A stretch of DNA of 5,748 nucleotides. It comes from an uncultured Halomicronema sp. GTDB lineage: Bacteria > Cyanobacteriota > Cyanobacteriia > Phormidesmidales > Phormidesmidaceae. Below are positions 5,168-5,748 of this stretch, one piece after another; the stretch's first letter is position 1; each line of letters opens with the position of its first letter. Below the pieces are notes generated by a model that saw nothing but the letters and a program-made list of their open reading frames with translations, did not search any database and was not told the origin of the DNA. Location: positions 1-5,748 of the forward strand of contig CALCPB010000153.1 in assembly GCA_937897665.1 (NCBI GenBank), given 5' to 3'. A program made the position numbers and the translations under genes.

Positions 5168-5748
5168 TTAAGTTTGGTTCGCTTCATCCTGAGGAGTGTA
5201 TCGTTTCGATCTCCAACCGGGTCGGGTATTTTGTTTGGCGCGGGCGACGACGAGGCAATCATCGTCTACGTTCTTGGTGACAACGGAACCGGCAGCAACG
5301 GTGACATCAGCGCCGAGAGTAACAGGGGCCACCAGAACACTGTTCGAGACGGTTATGGTGCGATCACCTATCACTGTGGGATGTTTTTTGACCCCATCAT
5401 AGTTGGCGGTAATGGTGCCTGCTCCGACGTTGACCTGATTGCCTAAGGTGGCATCACCGAGGTAGGAGAGATGAGCCACGTTGACGCGATCGCCCAGCGT
5501 TGATTTCTTGATTTCCACAAAGTTGCCAATGCGACAGAGATCGCCGACGACCGCCTGTCCCCGCAGATGGGCATAAGGCCCCACTCGCACCCCATCGCCC
5601 ACCTGACTGTCTGACAAGGTGGAATAGAGGATCGTCGCGTCGCGGCCAATCACCGTATTCTCAATCAGGCTGCCAGGGCCAACGCGGCTACCAGTACCGA
5701 TCACGGTTTGGCCACGCAAGTGAGTTTGGGGCTCGATGATGACATCGG
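5168..5748 (-). CDS. glmU: GlmU, C-terminal acetyltransferase part (5' end outside window)
   Basis: The visible 192 codons are the left-handed beta-helix domain of the bifunctional GlmU, which acetylates glucosamine-1-phosphate and then, using the N-terminal domain not seen here, transfers UMP to give UDP-GlcNAc for cell-wall precursors. The frame enters from the right edge as [17 protein letters not shown], so the true start lies beyond position 5748; the TTG at 5719 is internal. Hexapeptide repeats such as IGNFVE, LGDRVN, LGNQVN and LGADVT are evident. Acetyltransferase-site segments known from the family are kept: GPYAHLRG (Arg), GNFVEIKKS (Lys), AHLSYLGD (His, Tyr), [13 protein letters not shown] (Asn), VKK (Lys) and the Ser of VSNSVLVAP. 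The C-terminus, [16 protein letters not shown], is a normal family ending, with TAA at 5168-5170. A cyanobacterial GlmU is about 450 residues, so roughly 260 are missing at the left of the protein. One HIP1 site lies inside. Confidence 0.96.
   Translation of the reverse strand, partial: DVIIEPQTHLRGQTVIGTGSRVGPGSLIENTVIGRDATILYSTLSDSQVGDGVRVGPYAHLRGQAVVGDLCRIGNFVEIKKSTLGDRVNVAHLSYLGDATLGNQVNVGAGTITANYDGVKKHPTVIGDRTITVSNSVLVAPVTLGADVTVAAGSVVTKNVDDDCLVVARAKQNTRPGWRSKRYTPQDEANQT

Noticed and set aside
5111..5446. A 111-codon plus-strand frame
   Set aside because: It is antisense to glmU, whose frame is unmistakably conserved; this is a shadow of a repetitive beta-helix coding sequence.

Overview
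The window comes from a cyanobacterium. Five perfect copies of the HIP1 octamer GCGATCGC (starting at 78, 1352, 1698, 2737 and 5486) lie in under 6 kb, whereas chance would give roughly one per 65 kb. The proteins agree: a CyaC-type kinase/adenylate cyclase and a GNAT protein of a type I associate with cyanobacteria. By eye the DNA is moderately GC-rich. A filamentous Leptolyngbya-like lineage is possible, but this is a guess that the sequence does not settle.

Layout. Positions 1-3148 (minus strand) hold most of a large signalling gene with the order receiver, GAF, GAF, histidine kinase, receiver, class III nucleotide cyclase, which is the CyaC plan. It starts at a TTG codon. It is cut by an in-frame TAA at 17-19 in the middle of the cyclase domain, and the same frame continues past the stop with family-like residues (IPEFR) to the window edge. 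Positions 3149-3618 are a 470-bp divergent intergenic region with overlapping inverted repeats and a possible decayed dispersed repeat. Positions 3619-4272 (plus) encode a GNAT acetyltransferase. A 119-bp convergent gap follows. Positions 4392-5051 (minus) encode a HAD-family phosphatase or phosphomutase. A 116-bp gap with small inverted repeats and a pure pyrimidine leader separates it from 5168-5748 (minus), the C-terminal acetyltransferase half of GlmU, which runs off the right edge.

How the genes relate. CyaC-type proteins couple a histidine-kinase phosphorelay to cAMP production. As read here, the kinase and both receivers are intact, but the cyclase would lack the second half of its active site. 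GlmU makes UDP-GlcNAc for peptidoglycan and lipopolysaccharide. The HAD enzyme lies downstream of it on the same strand, but its substrate cannot be read from the sequence. The GNAT gene stands alone on the opposite strand. I see no mobile element, CRISPR array, RNA gene or defence cassette. Apart from the interrupted cyclase, this looks like an ordinary chromosomal region.
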